Source: Rhizobium leguminosarum (GTDB lineage: Bacteria; Pseudomonadota; Alphaproteobacteria; Rhizobiales; Rhizobiaceae). Taken from it: a stretch of DNA of 64,000 bases. Under the pieces are notes generated by a model. It had not been told where the DNA came from. It made no database searches and saw only the letters and a program-made list of their open reading frames with translations. The translations under genes were made by a program, and so were the position numbers. Within the stretch, counting starts at the first letter, position 1; every line of letters begins with the position of its first letter. The stretch covers positions 1 through 64,000 of the forward strand of contig NZ_LWBS01000253.1 of assembly GCF_001652265.1 (NCBI RefSeq), in the 5' to 3' direction. Shown here in pieces: positions 43,974-52,965 of this stretch.

Positions 43974-45223
43974 ATTTCCCCCTTACCTCCGGACCACGCG
44001 TGATGCAGAACCCGGACGGCCTGGACCAGGTCCTCCGGATTCATCGCCTCGTCCGGATTGTGGCTTCCGTTCCAATTGCGCAGAAACACCATGACCGACT
44101 CCCAGCCGGCCTGGGCGAAGGCCGCCGCATCGTGTCCTCCGCCCGACAGCATGAATCGAGGCTTCAGGTCGAAGGCGGCAGCCGCAGCGGCTATTGTGTG
44201 GCCGAGTTCGGAGGACAGCCGTGTCGGCTGGCTGCGCGACTGGGCGCCGGCAACGACCCGCACCTCTCTTGCCTTCTCGATCTTTTCGATCTCGTCCTGA
44301 AAGATCCGATCGACCCGTTCGAGAATTGCCGCATCGTCGCTGCGGATATCGACACAGAAATCGACCCGACCGGGAACCTTGGCAAAGGCATGTTCGGTTG
44401 TCGCCGCATCGACGCGGCCGAAGGTGACAGCGAGGTCGTGCCCTTCTTCAAGGATGGCACCCCAGGCATGGTCCATAGCGACGATGAGATCGGCCAATGC
44501 AAATACGGCATCCGATCTGGCGGCGCGCGGCGCTCCGCCGGAATGAGCCCATATGCCCTCGATAAACGCATCCCGATAACGCAAGCCGCCGCGCACGCCG
44601 TGAACGATTCCGAAAGCTTCGGCAGCTTTGTCGAGGAGCGGTCCCTGTTCGATATGCAGTTCGACGAAGCGGGCGGGCGCAAGACCCGGACTGCGCAGCA
44701 CGGCACCCGGATCGCCGCCCTGTTCAAGCATGTGGTCGGCAAGGGTGCGGCCGCTATCGGCTCGCTTGGCCTGCATTTCTGGTGCCGTCAGGCGGCCAAG
44801 CGCTGCACGGGAGCCGACATAGGAGACCGGAAACCATACGCTCTCCTCTGCCCGGGTTACGGTCACGACGATATCGGCAGGCGGTGCTTCGCCGCTCTTT
44901 GCGAACGCGGTTGCTAAGGCCATGGCGCCGACGACGCCGGCCGTGCCGTCATAGGCGCCGCCCATCGGAACTGTGTCCAGATGCGAGCCGACGTGAAGCG
45001 CAGGTGCGTTTCGATCCCGGCCCGGCAGACGTGCAAAGAGGTTGAGCGCCGCATCGCGCGTGACTTGAAGGCCAAGCGCGTCGGCGTCCTCGGCAATCAC
45101 GCGGTGAGCATCGCTTTCCAGATTGCTGTAGGACGGCCGCGTGTATCCCGGACCCGGGCCAGAAATGGCGTTGATCTTTTCCAGCAGCCGCTCGACAGTT
45201 GCTTTGATCAGCTTCTCGGTCAT
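43970..45223 (-). CDS. M20-family amidase (N-carbamoyl-L-amino acid hydrolase type)
   Basis: This 417-residue protein has the two-zinc catalytic domain and dimerisation lid of the carbamoylase/allantoate amidohydrolase group. Motifs are LHVGSHLDTVPMGGAYDGTA, TVTRAEES, FVELHIEQGPLL and MLSGGGHDAAAF. Family members cleave N-carbamoyl amino acids, ureidopropionate or allantoate. The usual EEG after the second motif is EES here. It overlaps both neighbours by four bases. Confidence 0.9.
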   Translation of the reverse strand: MTEKLIKATVERLLEKINAISGPGPGYTRPSYSNLESDAHRVIAEDADALGLQVTRDAALNLFARLPGRDRNAPALHVGSHLDTVPMGGAYDGTAGVVGAMALATAFAKSGEAPPADIVVTVTRAEESVWFPVSYVGSRAALGRLTAPEMQAKRADSGRTLADHMLEQGGDPGAVLRSPGLAPARFVELHIEQGPLLDKAAEAFGIVHGVRGGLRYRDAFIEGIWAHSGGAPRAARSDAVFALADLIVAMDHAWGAILEEGHDLAVTFGRVDAATTEHAFAKVPGRVDFCVDIRSDDAAILERVDRIFQDEIEKIEKAREVRVVAGAQSRSQPTRLSSELGHTIAAAAAAFDLKPRFMLSGGGHDAAAFAQAGWESVMVFLRNWNGSHNPDEAMNPEDLVQAVRVLHHAWSGGKGEI

Positions 45224-46167
45224 ACGGCTAACTCTGCGGGATTGTTAAGTGCGGTGGCCGGACGCTCACCAGAAAGAGCGGTCAGCACGTTTCTTGCCGA
45301 AGCAATCGCAACGCGGCGCAAAGCCTCCTCGGTTGTTCCGCCAAGATGTGGCGTGAAAATCACCCGGTCGGTCGCGGCCAGCGCCCCTAGTGGGGCGTCG
45401 TGGGTATAGACGTCCAGGCCTGCCGCGGAGACCCGTCCGGCCTTGATGGCGGCGGCAAGCGCCGTTTCGTCGACCAGCCCGGCACGAGCGGTGTTGACGA
45501 GGATCGCTCCGTGCTTGACGACCGCAAGGGCCTCTTTGCCGATCAGATGCTGCGTCTCGGGACGCAGCGGTGTATGCAACGAGACAAGATCCGCCTGCGA
45601 CAGGCCGGCGTCGAGGCTGGCAACCCGCTCGAAACCCTGAAGGTCGGAACCGCGCGGCGAATATACCAGCACGCGCATATCGAGCGCGGCCTTGAGCATA
45701 TGGCCGAGTCCCGCGCCGGTGGCACCGAAGCCGACAATCAGGGCAGTCTTGCCCGAAAGTTCACAGAAGGTTTCACGTTCGCGAAAGCCGTGAAGGCCTG
45801 CTCGCACGCTGCGATCGGCGACGGGAACACGCCGGGCAGCAGCCAGCGCCAGTGCAAGCGCGAGTTCGGAGACGGAGCGTGCGTTGGCGCCCGGCGTATT
45901 GCAAACAAGAATACCCTTCCGCGATGCGGCATCCTTGTCGATCGCATCATGGCCGGCGCCGTGGACGACGATGACGCGAAGTCGATCGCTGGCCTCAATT
46001 GCCGCAGCGGACAGGCCGGCATCGCGGGTGATCACCGCATCGCAGCCTGCGATCATGCGCGTAGCAGTCTCCGTATCCGGCTTCGGGCAGAGGACCGGCT
46101 CGACGCCGGCCTGGCGAAGCAACTCCAGCCCATCGACATGAACCGGCTGAACGATGAGGCATCTCAT
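45220..46167 (-). CDS. D-2-hydroxyacid dehydrogenase
   Basis: This 315-residue NAD-dependent enzyme of the phosphoglycerate/lactate dehydrogenase type has the substrate-side VVHGAGHDAIDKDAA, the nucleotide fold LIVGFGATGAGLGHML, NTARAGLVDETAL and the catalytic histidine in IFTPHLGGTTEEA. It would reduce 2-oxo acids to D-2-hydroxy acids or the reverse. With the D-amino-acid transaminase at 49471 it could handle the carbon skeleton of D-amino acids. Confidence 0.9.
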   Translation of the reverse strand: MRCLIVQPVHVDGLELLRQAGVEPVLCPKPDTETATRMIAGCDAVITRDAGLSAAAIEASDRLRVIVVHGAGHDAIDKDAASRKGILVCNTPGANARSVSELALALALAAARRVPVADRSVRAGLHGFRERETFCELSGKTALIVGFGATGAGLGHMLKAALDMRVLVYSPRGSDLQGFERVASLDAGLSQADLVSLHTPLRPETQHLIGKEALAVVKHGAILVNTARAGLVDETALAAAIKAGRVSAAGLDVYTHDAPLGALAATDRVIFTPHLGGTTEEALRRVAIASARNVLTALSGERPATALNNPAELAV

Positions 46168-46808
46168 TCCGCCGTCCTCTCGAGGGATAGCGCCAGCCTT
46201 TCAAGAATGGCATCGCGCGCATGAGCGATATGTTCGGCCATCAGGACGCCCGCTCGTTGACCCTCGCCCGATCGCAGAGCCTCGAGCATTTCAAGATGCT
46301 CATCGCAGCTTTTGAGAAAACGGTGCGGCAGGTTGCTGTGGTCGAACATGCAGGTGCGGCGGCGCAAGTCGGCGATGGTGCTGACCATCACGTTGCTGCG
46401 GCTCGAAAGCGCAATCGTCCGGTGCAGGTCATCGTCTACCCGGCGCTGCTCATCCTCTTCGCCCGGGCCGTGGCGCTGCAGGTGACGAACCCGTTTCTCC
46501 AACTCCTCAAGCACGGACACCGGAATCGACGTTGCCTGTCGGATGCAATAAGGCTCCAATACCCCGCGCAGGAAAAAGATCTCCTCTATCTCGGCAACTG
46601 TCAGCGTTCGTACCTTCAGAAAGCGGCCATCCTGTTCGGCAAGGCCCTCGGCCTCAATCCGCTTGATCGCCTCGCGCACCGGCGTCCGCGACATGTCCAG
46701 CGTCTCGCCCAGCTTGGCTTCCTGCAGCGCATCGCCAGGCACCAGTGTGCCCGAGAGGATCATCTCAATGATCTTTCCATAGGCCTGTTGAGCAAGTGGT
46801 TGGCTCAA
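46164..46808 (-). CDS. GntR-family regulator, FCD class, second copy
   Basis: TTG 46808 is taken as start because GGGAGAGA precedes it and TTGA overlaps the pxpC stop; the longer open frame upstream lies inside pxpC. The ~214-residue protein has a winged helix (KLGETLDMSRTPVREAIKRI) and an FCD domain (VDDDLHRTIALSSRSNVMVS, LEMLEALRSGEGQRAGVLMA). It is distinct from the GntR protein at 43341. Two regulators in one operon suggest control by two signals. Confidence 0.9.
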   Translation of the reverse strand: MSQPLAQQAYGKIIEMILSGTLVPGDALQEAKLGETLDMSRTPVREAIKRIEAEGLAEQDGRFLKVRTLTVAEIEEIFFLRGVLEPYCIRQATSIPVSVLEELEKRVRHLQRHGPGEEDEQRRVDDDLHRTIALSSRSNVMVSTIADLRRRTCMFDHSNLPHRFLKSCDEHLEMLEALRSGEGQRAGVLMAEHIAHARDAILERLALSLERTAE

Positions 46809-47776
46809 TGCAATATCTCTCCCGGTTGATTGTCGCTTCTCGGCTTTGCGACCAGATTTGCAATGATGTCCCGCAAAGCCTGCCGTTCGCTGATCAGCAG
46901 CTCCTCGGCCTGTTGCTGTGAAACGCGGGCAAAGCGGATCGCTTGCCCGCTCACGAGCTGAGCCAGCCGAGGCAGATCGACAGACGCCACCGTGGCGATT
47001 TTCGGATAGCCGCCAGCCGTCTGCCGCTCCGCCATCAGCACAAGCAGCCTTCCCGAGGCCGGCACCTGAATGGAGCCGGAACAAGTGCCATCCGAAACGA
47101 TATCGTGCCCAGCGGCTGCCTGGATCGGGGACCCGTCCAACATCTGCGCCATCCGGTCGCGGCGGGCAGAAACGATGAAAGGCGTCTCCAGAAGCGTCTC
47201 CTGGACATCCGCGGAGAAATAATCATCCTGAGGCCCGTAAATGATCTGTATAGGCCGCGCATTCCGCCGCCACGGTTGCCGCAAGGTGAGATTGGCCGAC
47301 GCGACGGCCTCGCCGAACGGCAGGCGGTCGCCGATCTGCAACCGACGTCCCTCGTGACCACCGAGCCCGGTGCCGAGATGTGTGGAGCGCGAACCAAGCA
47401 CCGGCGCGACGTCGACGCCGCCGGAGATCGCGAGATATCCCCAGACACAATCCCGCAGGGCGCCGATCGTCAGCATCATTCCCGGCAACAGATCGTAGCT
47501 CTCCCAGGGATAGACTTTCATACCGTCGAGTCGGATATCGACATCACCGCCCGTCACTGCGAAGCGTACCGGCCAGCCGACGGTAAAGCTCCCGCCCACA
47601 CCTGCAAATTCCAGCGCCGCGGATGTCGGCTCATTGCCGACGAGAGCATTGGCGATCCGAAAAGATGGCGCATCCATCGGGCCAGAACCGGACACGCCGG
47701 CATGCTGAAGGCCTCTTCGCCCCAGGTCCTGAACCGTCGTCATCGGCCCTATCTTTTGGATGTCGAGAAAGGTCAT
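46805..47776 (-). CDS. pxpC: 5-oxoprolinase subunit C (biotin-dependent carboxyltransferase-like)
   Basis: This 323-residue protein of the KipA/UAHS family has MTTVQDLGRRGLQHAGVSGS at the N-terminus, AVTGGDVDIRLDG, and GYLAISGGVDVAPVLGSRST. With PxpA and PxpB it converts 5-oxoproline plus ATP to glutamate. Related pairs also act in urea-amide chemistry (allophanate hydrolase domains). It overlaps pxpB by four bases. Confidence 0.92.
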   Translation of the reverse strand: MTFLDIQKIGPMTTVQDLGRRGLQHAGVSGSGPMDAPSFRIANALVGNEPTSAALEFAGVGGSFTVGWPVRFAVTGGDVDIRLDGMKVYPWESYDLLPGMMLTIGALRDCVWGYLAISGGVDVAPVLGSRSTHLGTGLGGHEGRRLQIGDRLPFGEAVASANLTLRQPWRRNARPIQIIYGPQDDYFSADVQETLLETPFIVSARRDRMAQMLDGSPIQAAAGHDIVSDGTCSGSIQVPASGRLLVLMAERQTAGGYPKIATVASVDLPRLAQLVSGQAIRFARVSQQQAEELLISERQALRDIIANLVAKPRSDNQPGEILH

Positions 47777-48498
47777 TGCAGAACCATCCCCCCGACAGCC
47801 TGCCCAGCGGCCACCGATCGAGCGACAACCGCGGCTTCCTCTTCGCTGACAGGCCTGAAACTCACCCGATCGCCTGCCCGAAGCAGGAACGGCGTGGCCC
47901 GTGCAGGATCAAAAAGCCGCAGCGGCGTCCGGCCGATGAACCGCCAGCCGCTTGGCCCGGGAACGGAATTGATACTCGCCTGCTTGCCGCCGATACCGAT
48001 CGCGCTCGCCTCAATTCTCTGCCGGGGCGTAGCAAGACGGGGCGTATGAAGTATCTCTGGCAGCCCGCCGAGATAGGCAAAGCCGGGCGCAAACCCGATC
48101 ATGTAAACGCGATATTCAGCCGACGAATGAAGTTCAATAAGCTGGGAGGCCGTGAGTTCTTTCATGGCCGCAAGCTCCTCTAGATCCATCCCCACCGTTC
48201 CGCCATAAACGACCGGAATGTCAAAGCGCCGTGAGGGACTGTCGCCAATGACAAGACTGTCCAGCCGGTGCCACAATTCCGCCGCAAGACCCCGCCCGCG
48301 AACGATCTCGGGATCATAGGCAACCATAAGCGAGCGGTAGGTCGGCACAAGTTCCTCGACGCCATCGATCGGCACATCCGTCAGGCTCTGCGTCAGCGCG
48401 ATGACACGCTGGCTGATCACCTCGTCAATGATGTCGGAAAGCTCAACGGACAAGGCGCTGTCGCCGCAAGCAAGAATGCGCGGAAACGTTTTGGCCAT
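47773..48498 (-). CDS. pxpB: 5-oxoprolinase subunit B
   Basis: Start ATG 48498 (MAKTFPRILACGDSALSVEL) fits the family; the extra upstream residues are not typical. The 241-residue KipI-type protein has VVYGGTVGMDLEELA, VYMIGFAPGFAYLGGLPEIL and SINSVPGPSGWRFIGRTPLR, the diagnostic motifs of PxpB. It forms a complex with PxpC. It begins the minus-strand operon and is divergent from pxpA. Confidence 0.93.
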   Translation of the reverse strand: MAKTFPRILACGDSALSVELSDIIDEVISQRVIALTQSLTDVPIDGVEELVPTYRSLMVAYDPEIVRGRGLAAELWHRLDSLVIGDSPSRRFDIPVVYGGTVGMDLEELAAMKELTASQLIELHSSAEYRVYMIGFAPGFAYLGGLPEILHTPRLATPRQRIEASAIGIGGKQASINSVPGPSGWRFIGRTPLRLFDPARATPFLLRAGDRVSFRPVSEEEAAVVARSVAAGQAVGGMVLQ

Positions 48499-48563
48499 TG
48501 TGCGCCGATCCCTTTCATCCACTACGGGCAGGCGCGATTCACACCTGGTTTTGGCTATTGCTA

Positions 48564-48575
48564 TTTCAGTATACC
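48564..48575. promoter_or_regulatory. Candidate GntR operator TTCAGTATACCA (second copy)
   Basis: The 12 bases are identical to 40023-40034 and lie between the divergent pxpB and pxpA genes, 66 bases from the pxpB start. The match in two promoter regions of one cluster suggests a shared regulator, probably one of the two GntR proteins encoded here. Confidence 0.5.
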
Positions 48576-48682
48576 AACTGTATGTCAACTAAATCCGCTG
48601 TCAACCCGATGCCACAAAATGCAACCGCGCGGGAACAGTTTTATTGCCGGAAAGCAGGCGCACCCTGCAAGGAGTCTTTCGC

Positions 48683-49456
48683 ATGGCAACCGTCGATCTC
48701 AATTGTGATATGGGGGAAAGCTTCGGCGCCTACACGATTGGCGATGACAAGGTGATGCTAGAGCTCGTCTCTACCGCAAACATCGCCTGCGGCTTTCACG
48801 CGGGCGACCCGGTGGTGATGCGCGACACAATTCTGGCCGCCAAGGCCAAAGGCGTGGCGATCGGCGCTCATCCGTCTTTTATGGATCTCTATGGGTTTGG
48901 CCGCCGGCGCATATCCGGCGAGCGCCCGGAAGATCTGGAAGCGCAGATCATCTATCAGATTGCCGCGATGCAAGGCATGGCGTCGGCTCTTTCCTGGCCG
49001 ATGACCCATGTCAAGACCCATGGATCCCTCGGCAACATGGCAGCTGTCGATGCTGAACTCGCCGCGGTCTGCGTTCGCGCCATTAAGGCTGTCGATCCGA
49101 CGCTGGCGTTCGTTACCCTGCCCTATTCGGAAACAATGAAGGCGGCCGACAAGGCCGGCCTTCGCGTTGTCTATGAGGTCTATGCCGACCGGACCTATGA
49201 CGACGCGGGCATGCTGACCTCCCGCCAGATCGAGGGATCGGTCATTCACGATCCGCAGCAGAGCGTCGCTCAGGCTCTGTCGATGATTCGGGACGGCATT
49301 ATCCCGACCGTGGGCGGAAGGAAGCTGCCGGTCGATGCGGCAACGATCTGCGTTCATGGCGACAATCCCGGCTCCGTTGCGACCGCACGCGCTTTGCGCA
49401 CGGCGCTCGCCGAGCACGGCATCGATATCGCTCCTTTTGCAAAGCCCTCTTTCTGA
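48683..49456 (+). CDS. pxpA: 5-oxoprolinase subunit A (LamB/YcsF family)
   Basis: Start ATG 48683 follows AAGGAGTC. The 257-residue protein shows VDLNCDMGESFGAYTIGDDK, STANIACGFHAGDPVVM, AIGAHPSFMDLYGFGRR and ICVHGDNPGSV, all hallmarks of PxpA. It supplies the amidohydrolase part of 5-oxoprolinase. In most genomes pxpA, pxpB and pxpC are adjacent in one direction; here pxpA is divergent from pxpBC. Confidence 0.94.
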   Translation: MATVDLNCDMGESFGAYTIGDDKVMLELVSTANIACGFHAGDPVVMRDTILAAKAKGVAIGAHPSFMDLYGFGRRRISGERPEDLEAQIIYQIAAMQGMASALSWPMTHVKTHGSLGNMAAVDAELAAVCVRAIKAVDPTLAFVTLPYSETMKAADKAGLRVVYEVYADRTYDDAGMLTSRQIEGSVIHDPQQSVAQALSMIRDGIIPTVGGRKLPVDAATICVHGDNPGSVATARALRTALAEHGIDIAPFAKPSF

Positions 49457-49470
49457 CTGAGGACATCTTA

Positions 49471-50325
49471 TTGACCCGCACTGTCTATCTGAATGGCGCC
49501 TGGTTTCACGAGACCGAGGCGAGAGTCTCCGTTTTCGACCGCGGTTTCCTGTTCGCTGATGCAATCTACGAAGTCACTGCAGTAATCGGCGGCAAGCTGA
49601 TAGATTATTATGGGCATGCCGCTCGTCTTCAGCGGTCGCTTTCAGAGCTCGGAATCGACTGCCCGCTTTCGGAGGCATCGTTGCTTGATGTCCACCGGGA
49701 CATCGTTCGCCGCAACCAGCTGGACGAGGGGCTGATCTATCTGCAGATCAGCCGTGGCGTTGCCGATCGCGATTTTGCATATCCGGCCAATGCGCTTCCG
49801 ACCCTGGTGCTTTTCACCCAGGCGAAGCCGGTACTGAACAATCCTCGCAGCGAAACCGGCCTTTCGATCGCCACCCTACCGGACTGGCGGTGGGAACGCC
49901 GGGACATCAAGACGGTACAGTTGCTCTATCCGTCGATGGCGAAGATGGAAGCCATGCGGCGGGGCGCGGACGATGCCTGGCTGGTCCAGGACGGCCTTGT
50001 CACCGAAGGCAGCGCCGCGACGGCCCATATCGTAAAGGCGGATGGGACCCTGGTCACGCGCGGTCTGTCCAATGCCCTGCTGCATGGGATCACGCGCGCA
50101 AGCATCATTGATCTTGCTCGCGGCGCCGGAATGGTCGTCGAGGAACGGGCGTTTTCCGTTACCGAGGCCCAGCAGGCTGCCGAAGCCTTCATCACCTCTG
50201 CCACCAACTTCGCAACGTCGGTAGTCAAGATTGACGACTTCATCATCGGTGATGGTAAGCCGGGCCCCATCGCCGGAAATTTGCGCAAGCTCTACACCAA
50301 GACACGATTGGCTACGGCAATCTGA
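49471..50325 (+). CDS. dat: D-amino-acid transaminase (class IV aminotransferase)
   Basis: The start is TTG 49471, 14 bases after pxpA with GAGGA before it. The 284-residue PLP enzyme has VSVFDRGFLFADAIYEVTAV, the PLP lysine K147 in RRDIKTVQLLYPSMAKMEA, and VTEGSAATAHIV (E179). These positions fit D-alanine/D-amino-acid transaminases. It would convert D-amino acids to 2-oxo acids, with glutamate formation linked to the neighbouring 5-oxoprolinase. Confidence 0.88.
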   Translation: MTRTVYLNGAWFHETEARVSVFDRGFLFADAIYEVTAVIGGKLIDYYGHAARLQRSLSELGIDCPLSEASLLDVHRDIVRRNQLDEGLIYLQISRGVADRDFAYPANALPTLVLFTQAKPVLNNPRSETGLSIATLPDWRWERRDIKTVQLLYPSMAKMEAMRRGADDAWLVQDGLVTEGSAATAHIVKADGTLVTRGLSNALLHGITRASIIDLARGAGMVVEERAFSVTEAQQAAEAFITSATNFATSVVKIDDFIIGDGKPGPIAGNLRKLYTKTRLATAI

Positions 50326-50519
50326 GAAAACAAGATACTCACCAGGATCCATTTAGGGCATCACCGTCAGGACATCGAATAGGGGACGTCAAAGCCGCTC
50401 GCCTTGAACGGATTCGAACCGCGGACCCGTCGACTATTTAGCGAAGCCATTGATAACTTCGGTGATTTAGATGAAACTGCGCGATCATGTCTAATGTGGG
50501 TGGCGGCTTATTGAAATGC

Positions 50520-50660
50520 CTGATCTTCATGGGAGATTCCGGCCGCTTCGCTTCGATCATCAAATCATCATCGATCAGGTTCTCGAACGCGCTGAGAACG
50601 TCATCGTTCTCATCGGCTCAAGCCACCACCGCCCGCTCGCCGCGCATTCCCTGACGGCTC
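50520..50660 (+). pseudogene. Possible NadM (NMN adenylyltransferase) N-terminal remnant
   Basis: The frame through 50529 reads GRFRPLRFDHQIIIDQVLER and AENVIVLIGSSHHRP. This resembles the nucleotidyltransferase N-terminus of NadM (GRFQP...H...ID..L.RAE.VIVLIGS). The HxGH motif is damaged and the rest is missing. Bases 50326-50519 show no other gene; a degenerate tRNA-like T-arm is near 50400-50425. Confidence 0.4.
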
Positions 50661-51595
50661 TAGCTATGTGAGCTCCACGTTAGGAAGGTCTCTGGTTTGA
50701 CGCCATCCGTCCGCGCCTTCTCGATCAGCGGCCCGAGGGTTTCATTGACGAATTCTTCCATTGTCGTGAGCAGTGCAGGACGATCATCGTGAAACTTTAC
50801 ACGCCCATCGTTAAGAGCAGCCAAGGTGTCGTTATCGTAGACCCACCGTCCGAGAGTTCCGAACCTCTCCCGGAATACCGCCTCGACTTCGCGATCGCTC
50901 CTATTGATGAAGCGATAGTCCACCTCTCTACCGAGTGCCCGGCTGATAATCCCGGCGATCTCGGTCATCGTGTAATCGATGCCCAGTTGCTTTACAGATC
51001 GGTGCTGGTCAGTCGGCGTGTCGAACTCCTTCGCTGCGAGATCCGCGATGTCCTGAATGGCAACCCAAGGAGTTTTCACGTTGGGGTCAAGCGACCAGCC
51101 CATCCTATCGTGATGCGCGATCGAGTCGATCCACCCGGACAGGTCCTGCATGAACCAGCCACCCTGCAGGTGCACCAATTTAATGTCGCGTAGTCGGTTG
51201 AGGATCTGATCCAGGATATGGAAGCCCTGGAAATGGCCGGTGTTTCCGCTGACCTCGGATCCCATCCCGGTCAGGCTCACGGCCAATTTCACAGGGGAAT
51301 CCCGAAGTGCGTCGAAAAACCGAAGCGCTACTGTAGGGTAGTGCCCATGGAGGTCCTCCGAGCCCCAAATGGTTTTGACCATCAGGAACGCAGCGTCAGC
51401 GTCTTCGAAGAACGTGTTCAGCTCACCAGCACCTGTGTCGAAGCTGCCAATGAGCGGTTCTGCTCCTTTCGCGACAAGTGCATCGAGGGCGGGCCCTCCT
51501 CTCGAAAGAGCTTTGACTGAATGGCCATTGGCCAAGAGGTTCTCGGTAAGTTTGGCACCGATCCTGCCGGTCGCGCCAACCACGGCTATACGCAT
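50660..51595 (-). CDS. NmrA-like NAD(P)-binding protein
   Basis: This 311-residue atypical SDR starts with MRIAVVGATGRIGAKLTENL, the GATGxIG cofactor motif, and continues with FEDADAAFLMVKTIWG and HLQGGWFMQDLSG. Members are NADPH sensors or quinone/isoflavone reductase-like enzymes. No catalytic Tyr-Lys pair is evident. It is divergent from the AraC regulator 73 bases away, which may control it. Confidence 0.86.
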   Translation of the reverse strand: MRIAVVGATGRIGAKLTENLLANGHSVKALSRGGPALDALVAKGAEPLIGSFDTGAGELNTFFEDADAAFLMVKTIWGSEDLHGHYPTVALRFFDALRDSPVKLAVSLTGMGSEVSGNTGHFQGFHILDQILNRLRDIKLVHLQGGWFMQDLSGWIDSIAHHDRMGWSLDPNVKTPWVAIQDIADLAAKEFDTPTDQHRSVKQLGIDYTMTEIAGIISRALGREVDYRFINRSDREVEAVFRERFGTLGRWVYDNDTLAALNDGRVKFHDDRPALLTTMEEFVNETLGPLIEKARTDGVKPETFLTWSSHS

Positions 51596-51668
51596 GGATG
51601 ATCTCCTGAAGTTGCTGAACCAGGAGCCTAAAGGATTGCGCCGCGAGCAAAAGTGGAGATAATGCCAT

Positions 51669-52493
51669 ATGATCTCGAAATCGGGCCAACCTTCGAATAA
51701 GCCACCCTGCAGTACCGCGATAGATCTAAGCCTCTCGCATGGGCCGGCGATGGCAATCAGGATGGACTTCGCCGACTATGAAGCCGAGGGGGTGCAGCAC
51801 CAGCACCCGCAGGGTCAACTGATCCTGGCGCTCCATGGCGCGGTGACCTGCAGAGCGGAAAGCGGGGTCTGGATCGTTCCGCCCGACTGCGGAGTTTGGA
51901 TACCCGGTGGCGTTCCGCACAGTAATCAGGTCACGTCCAATGCTCGTCTAACGTACCTGTTTGTCGAGCCCGGCGCGGCCATGCTTCCGGCTGTATGCTG
52001 CACGCTTTCGGTATCGCCGATGCTTCGGGAGATGATACACCGGGTAGCGGACCTATCGGAAAATCACGCGCGCGACGCTCATGTCGATCGCCTCGTGCGG
52101 GTCATGCTCGATGAGCTCGCGCTGATGCCGCGGGAGAGGCTGGAGCTACCTGTCTCTGATCATCCAAAGATCGCCGTGATCGCTGCGGCTCTTCTGGCAG
52201 ACCCGAGCGACCGCCGTACCCTCGGCCAATGGGCTGAGCATGTCGCCGTCAGTGAGCGATCGTTGAAGAGGCTTATGGTCCAACAGACAGGATTGAGCTT
52301 CGGCCGTTGGCGGCGTCAGCTACATCTAGTCATCGCGCTGCGGGAACTTGCCGGCGGTGCGACAGTCCAGCGGGTAGCAGGAGACTTAGGGTATGAATCC
52401 ACGACGGCCTTCATCGTCATGTTCAGGAAGGCGCTTGGGACCACGCCATCGCGCTACTTTGCCGATCGGCTTTTGAGCGCCGAGCGTGCGTGA
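51669..52493 (+). CDS. AraC-family regulator with cupin sensor domain
   Basis: This 274-residue protein has an N-terminal cupin-like domain (HQHPQGQLILALHGAVTCRA, IPGGVPHSNQV) and a C-terminal AraC double helix-turn-helix (VSERSLKRLMVQQTGLSFGR, GDLGYESTTAFIVMFRKALG). ATG 51669 opens the frame; ATG 51750 is a plausible shorter start. It likely regulates the divergent NmrA-like gene. Confidence 0.9.
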   Translation: MISKSGQPSNKPPCSTAIDLSLSHGPAMAIRMDFADYEAEGVQHQHPQGQLILALHGAVTCRAESGVWIVPPDCGVWIPGGVPHSNQVTSNARLTYLFVEPGAAMLPAVCCTLSVSPMLREMIHRVADLSENHARDAHVDRLVRVMLDELALMPRERLELPVSDHPKIAVIAAALLADPSDRRTLGQWAEHVAVSERSLKRLMVQQTGLSFGRWRRQLHLVIALRELAGGATVQRVAGDLGYESTTAFIVMFRKALGTTPSRYFADRLLSAERA

Positions 52494-52607
52494 GACGTCG
52501 CCCATCCAAAGTATCGGCGGCGATAATCGTAAGTCAACTTTCTGACTGAAGGGGGAGGATGCCAGCTAACAGGCACCTAGCAGTGATCCTCGCAGACTTG
52601 GCCTGGC

Positions 52608-52808
52608 GTGCGCCAAGCCGATGGCTGGTTGGCGGCAGAACTGCTCACGTCAAAAACTGAGCGTTGTCCAATCCGTGCGTGCCATGGGCAGAACTGCGGA
52701 TGGCTGTTTCTCGACCACTCTCGTAACGGCCATCGTCGCTGGTGTTCGGACAAGACATGCGGATCGCACGCAAGAGTGCGGAAGCTCCGGGCTGCGCACT
52801 CCGATTGA
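52608..52808 (+). pseudogene. CGNR zinc-finger protein, C-terminal remnant
   Basis: The 66-residue frame contains the zinc-binding end of an ABATE/CGNR regulator: IRACHGQNCGWLFLDHSRNG then RRWCSDKTCGSHARVRK. The name-giving CGNR is CGSH here. The large N-terminal domain is absent, so this is a relic. The remaining bases from 52494 to 52965 hold no other recognisable gene. Confidence 0.6.
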
Positions 52809-52965
52809 GGTATTGCGACAGACAGCGAGCGCCGACGACGCTACCAATCATCCTGTCCATCATTGACAGTTGCCCAGCTCGGCTGCGGTTCATTGGTGTG
52901 AAGTTACTCAGAGAAACCTTTGCCTTCTTTGGATAAGCCAGAGGGATTCGTTAATCTGAGCACGC

